Of a DNA stretch of 64,000 nt, positions 59,712-64,000 are shown piece by piece. The notes beneath the pieces are model-generated. The model was not told the DNA's origin and did not search any database. It worked only from the letters and a program-made list of their open reading frames with translations. The stretch is from contig JAQFWX010000020.1 of assembly GCA_027605045.1 (NCBI GenBank), forward strand, positions 620,001 to 684,000, read 5' to 3'. The position numbers and the translations under genes were made by a program. Each line of letters starts with the position of its first letter. Positions within the stretch are counted from its first letter, which is position 1. This stretch comes from Phallus indusiatus (Eukaryota; Basidiomycota; Agaricomycetes; Phallales; Phallaceae).

Positions 59712-60433
59712 TGACCACCGAGATCGTGTTCTTCGATACGATTCGCGAGTTAACCGAAAGTGAACTACAAGACTCGTTAAAAAGCTTTTACCCTCCCCCT
59801 GCTGGATTACATGAAGCGCGATGGGCAAAGCATCATAGCGATCCGCAGCTGACCGTCGGCTTTTTCAGTACGTCGTTCCTCGCATTATAAAGGTAACATA
59901 ATTCAGCTTAGACTTGCTTTTGTTTCAGCCTGGAATTCGATTCAAGATCACCATAACTTTGCAACGTCGTCTAGATTCCAGGCTGTCGGGGCTTTCGTTG
60001 CACCTCTTATTAGGTCCCCTCTCAAAATTATCCACGTTCACTTCAAACAAGGGTTGCCATCATTCAAGCCAACATCTACCCTCGAAATCATTACACTAAA
60101 ACGACAAGATGGAGCTGCCCCGTGGGAGTTGGACGTTATACATCAAGCCATTGAACCTTTCACAAACGTTGCTTCCAAGAAAGGACTTTTCGCGGCTTTC
60201 TATGGTGTGGTCCATGAGGATCCTAAACAGTTGGTCTTCCTCTTTGACTGGGAATCGCCGAAGGTGTGTCACCAATCATATATTAAACTTTGATTGTCAC
60301 GATAAGATATTCTGTTTTCAAGGCAAGGGACACCGCTCAGGCGGACGAGACTTGGTCAAATTTTTTGGAATCAATTTCTGCCGCAGACAAAGAGTTGCAT
60401 TTGATCACCCTCTATCCTTCTAAAGAGCAATGA
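59712..60433 (+). CDS. ABM-like alpha-beta-barrel protein
   Basis: Exon 1 starts MTTEIVFFDTIRELTESELQ and ends near PQLTVGFF. The second exon (SWNSIQDHHNFATSSRF, AFVAPLIRSPLKIIHVHFKQ, TLEIITLKRQDGAAPW) ends LFDWESPK at a GTGTGT donor. A third exon (DTAQADETWSNFLESISA, LHLITLYPSKEQ) ends at TGA 60431-60433. The pattern of SW-x-S-x-x-H-x-x-F followed by strand-helix repeats marks a stress-responsive/antibiotic-biosynthesis-monooxygenase type barrel, probably two half-domains. About 200 residues, no signal peptide. It lies 4 kb from another ABM-type gene but the two are not close paralogs. Function unknown. Confidence 0.72.
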
Positions 60434-60643
60434 AATTTCGATTAAGAAAAACTGACACAGGCAAATATTGTATTCTCATGTATTATCACTTTTTGACTTC
60501 AAATTTAAATAATGCAACTCTCGAGGCACCGAATCTTTGAAAGACATCGACTCATAGCGGACTCGGACTTTCAGAATAAACGTCTGTTATTTAATATATA
60601 CATACACACATTTCATGCTAAGCTAATCATTCGAGCAACCTGT

Positions 60644-63600
60644 TTACACTGCGCCAAACCCAGTTGGACACGGTGCCGCAATTGGCGGGGATCCACTACG
60701 AAGATAGCAGATCTTTGCCTCGACACAAATCGCCGAAGTGCACTTTTAAAAATCAATAGTGATATTTTAATCGAGATAAAAACTAAGCTAATTCAATTAA
60801 CACGCACGTTTGTTGTGAGTACGGATTGACGACCTTGGTTGAGTGTGAATATTTCAACAAGGCTTGAATTTTGTTCCATGCCTAGTAGTGTAATTCAGTT
60901 CAGGTTTGACGGTTTTTCTAACATTAGCCATAGCTACTCACTTTCTGTTACAAGATGCCACCATGTTGCGTCTTTACGTAGTGTGAGTGCGTTCATAGGT
61001 TGTCAAATATCTCATAGTAATTACTCACTTAGAGGTGCAGTAGTTGGCCAGTCAAATCCCACACCGAAAGTCTCACGAGTGCTGTACTCAAAGTGATACC
61101 TTCAAAGTTATAGAAAATGAGCTTTTTTTAGGTAATTTCGAACAGATAACTCACGATGCGCCAACTTTGCCTTCTTCATCTAATTCAGCAAAAGAGCTGA
61201 TGTTGGAGAACCATGTATACGCTTCCATAATGCTATAATGTATTTATTAGCAAGAAAATTAGCAAGAAATGATAGATTAGTATCAGCTCTAACTTACTCA
61301 AAGGTTTTCGGATCAACTTCATACATACTGAACCCTAAATATGAAACATTGAATCAATTAAATCGATCGGAAGAAAATTCACTTACCAGAGTTCAACGCA
61401 GTCTTCGGCGTAACAGAAGCTCCAACCCATGTCGTCGTCAAAGCTGTATCAGCATTCATAACGGTTGCATTATTCCTATTTCATACATATATAAAAATGC
61501 ATTCGGGGAAAACAAAAAGACGACAACCCTCTCGCACTTACGCATAATAAATATACCGGACTTCATCATGAATATGACCCATGAAGATATTCGCGATGAC
61601 GTGGGGTGAAAAGCGATCGACGATCTGATAAAACAGGTTGGGCGGGTTAGGAAGAGCATTTGTTCCGTCCCATCCTTTTGATAACTTGAGTGTGAAAGTC
61701 ATAGTAAGAAAATATACCATACCCGGTAAAACATGGCCCAGAATCCAAACCCTCTGATTGTTGTCTTCCGCCTCCTGTAATTCATCAGTAAGGAACCTGA
61801 GCATACCGCTATTATCTGGATTTGACATCTGGTGGTTACGATATAAATAAACACAAGGAAACGAATGAGTTAAATTGAAGTCACGTTGATGAAACTAAAC
61901 GTCAGAAGAGGGAATCATAAACTAATAAGCAGATATGATCATGATACATCAAACCCACTTGAACCAGCTACGCAAAAACGTTATTGACTGAGTCATCCTC
62001 TGTATAACACAGTGACTCACTTGTCTTTATACCAAAAGTCGGTATTGAGGCTTCAGTATAAAAACAGTCAGCGATTGATGTAGCGAAGAGCTTAGATGCT
62101 ACGTACGTTATAATTTTTACGCCAAAGGGAGTAACGGTTGAGTACGCAGAGTAGCTACGACAAAAGTCGGGAATTATCGTGCAGGCGTGAATGCGTGGGT
62201 GCTCACGTTGCTCTAGATACGGCTGCAACTGTAGAGCTAATCCATCCTTCTGCTTCCCATAGGCTATTTGGAGTTTTCAACCTAGTTTCCTTCCTAAATT
62301 ATGTAACGACGAAATAGAACCTACTCTGCAAGATGGGAATAGTCCCACTCAAATTGACTGGAGAGTTGCTCAGGCTGGATACTATGGGGGGCGTCGAATG
62401 CTTGTGGCCAAGTGTCGTGATTTCCCTAAATAGTAAACACAGCCTTTCAATCAACACACTCTACCACTAGTAGTAGCACATGAGAGACTTATTACCAAAG
62501 CAGCATATACGGGACCACCTCCCAGATACTCCTTGTACAGTTGATAAGTAGCGCTTTCGGCATACTCAACATAAGCACGGCCCAGTTGATTGTCGTTATC
62601 ATGCGAAACCAAGTCGCCGGTGAAAACGGTGAAGGATACGGGTTTCTCGGCTATTATAATTGAACAAGGTTTTTTTTAACACGTCAGGATCCATAATTTT
62701 GTTTTCCGATGGATCTGGGGAAATAAATTATGGGAAAAGGAACTCACCATTCTTGTCTTCGGGATTGACACCCGTGAGAGGACCGATAGCGTGCATGACA
62801 GCGTTAGCGAGTAACCATGGAGTGTCGCAAGAGTACGCCCCAAATCTAGGGGCAGGAAGTAGCAGCTGACCAGGAGGTACCTTGGTTCTGAAAATGAAAA
62901 TTTGTAAGAAATCTTATCTATTAACCCATATATTCACGAACGTGAATGTTCCTGGACGGCAGCAGAGGGATTGGTCGCAGTTTGCTTCTGTTCCAATGGT
63001 ATATCCTGGTATGTTCCCAGAGGTTTATCATAACCAATAGTCAGGTAGTATAGTATAGCGCGACGGATCACACATACGGGGATCAATGTGACTATAAGAG
63101 TGAGAATGCATCAGCGCACTATCAAAGAGCGCGGAAATCAAAATTCGCTCGAGTCAAACAAACACTTACAAATCGCTCAGGTGAATCACGCGGATTGCTT
63201 TCTCTCCACTGGGCGGGGGAGCTACCGCGTTGGCTGGCTTGGGCTTCGCAAACCATGTTTGGAGAAGTTCTGTCAAATCGGTCGGCGGAGGCTGTGGGCA
63301 ACTTTTGCGAAGGGGAATAACGTCCCGGTTGCACATGAACTATGACAATAAAGTGTTACAAAAGCAAAAGCAGAAAGAGAGCGAGAAAATGTACTTGTCC
63401 GTCCAGACCTGTTACGTCTGCGTTGGCCAACACTTGCGTAGCCATACCCCCATCGGAATTGACACTAAACTCCTGCTCACAGCTCCCGAAAGCTGTCAGA
63501 AGGATGCAATATATTGTGTTCAAAGCTGTTCAGCGGAAAATGTTTTCTCTTACCATCGAAGTTGGTGTGATTGCAAATTTGGATCAGTAAGGGCGGGACT

Positions 63601-64000
63601 TCCCAAGGAGCGATTAACGCAAGTTGCTTTGCTACCGATAGACTGGCAATGCATTGACTACAGGTCGAAGTGAAAGCACCAGAGACATCGCTTAGAATTT
63701 GAGTGATCTGAGTGAAGGCTTGATTTCTGAGCGCTATTGAACCAGGTGTTGATAGATTGGCATTTGGTGATATAACAGGGTTTGAGTCGGTCAGAAGGGA
63801 TGGAGGTATGACATCGGGATCTTCGAGGTTGGCGGTTGGAATAGTATCAGGGTTGGTTAAATCAATAGGAAATACGGTGTGACCCTAAGATTGAGACGTT
63901 TAATTGAGACGTGAGCGTATGCAAAACTGAAGCGTAGGGACTTACAACAGGGTCAGTAATTTTAGGTTGAGGTTCTACTGATGTCTGTGTAGGACCAAAA
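60644..64000 (-). CDS. Acid-sphingomyelinase-type phosphodiesterase (5' end outside window)
   Basis: Secreted or vacuolar calcineurin-like phosphoesterase that cleaves sphingomyelin-type phosphodiesters. From the right edge inwards there is a Pro-rich linker, then a saposin-B-like domain (ILSDVSGAFTSTCSQCIASL, KQLALIAPWEVPPLLIQICN). The metal site reads RVIHLSDLHIDPR across an intron, then NCDQSLCCRPGTFT, FTGDLVSHDN, LGNHDTWPQAF, VWILGHV and NIFMGHIHDEVRYIYY. The C-terminal part is NNATVMNADTALTTTWVG, MYEVDPKTFDIMEAYTW, YHFEYSTRETFGVGFDWP and ATWWHLVTESMEQNSSL. A last exon has CTSAICVEAKICYLRSGSP and the stop at 60644. The metal-binding Asp, His and Asn residues are all present. It carries more than ten introns; the signal peptide lies beyond the window. 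Confidence 0.9.

Overview
The window is eukaryotic nuclear DNA from a filamentous basidiomycete fungus, most likely an agaricomycete. Genes are split by many 40-65 bp GT-AG introns. The gene content fits: a DUF6534 membrane protein, a serine-rich cupredoxin, a CBM19-like secreted protein, a large F-box family, and a divergent FTR1/FET3 iron pair. The genus cannot be told from the sequence. I saw no rRNA, tRNA, CRISPR array or intact transposon.

Layout. 1-728: 5' part of an MFS permease (minus, runs off the left edge). 729-4584: no supportable gene. 4585-9331: high-affinity iron uptake pair, FTR1 permease (minus) and FET3 ferroxidase (plus), around a 473-bp promoter with clustered ATCTGATAA-type GATA sites. 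9.4-12.3 kb: one unrecognised gene and one GPI-anchored-type secreted protein. 13.2-45.9 kb: an expanded F-box family (11 members, intact or decaying, plus one relic). Into it are interspersed a gene with two VHL-beta domains (18771-19905) and a divergent pair of MDR oxidoreductase paralogs (23028-24599 minus, 26200-27791 plus). From 30.6 to 45.9 kb seven F-box copies lie head to tail. Most family members start with a 59-nt first exon coding a conserved peptide (MELYNDKLLPYL-like), joined by one intron to a second exon with the F-box and an LRR-like C-terminal part. Four of the seven array copies carry frameshifts, stops or a 5' deletion.

46.6-54.1 kb holds secreted or cell-wall proteins: a two-domain cupredoxin, a CBM19-like Ser/Thr-rich protein and a GH18 chitinase. 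54.7-60.4 kb holds a deletion relic of the MDR gene, two dimeric alpha-beta-barrel (ABM-type) genes, a Gly/His-rich conserved protein and a DUF6534 membrane protein. 60644-64000 is an acid-sphingomyelinase-type phosphodiesterase (minus) that runs off the right edge.

How the genes relate. FTR1 and FET3 form one plasma-membrane iron uptake complex, probably co-repressed by an iron-responsive GATA factor. The F-box proteins are predicted substrate receptors of SCF ubiquitin ligases and look like a birth-and-death family. The tandem VHL-beta protein keeps, at exact human spacing in both domains, the residues that line the hydroxyproline pocket of pVHL, and it shows no elongin-binding alpha domain. 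This is the most unusual gene in the window. All exon joins were made by eye from splice consensus, reading frame and paralog comparison.
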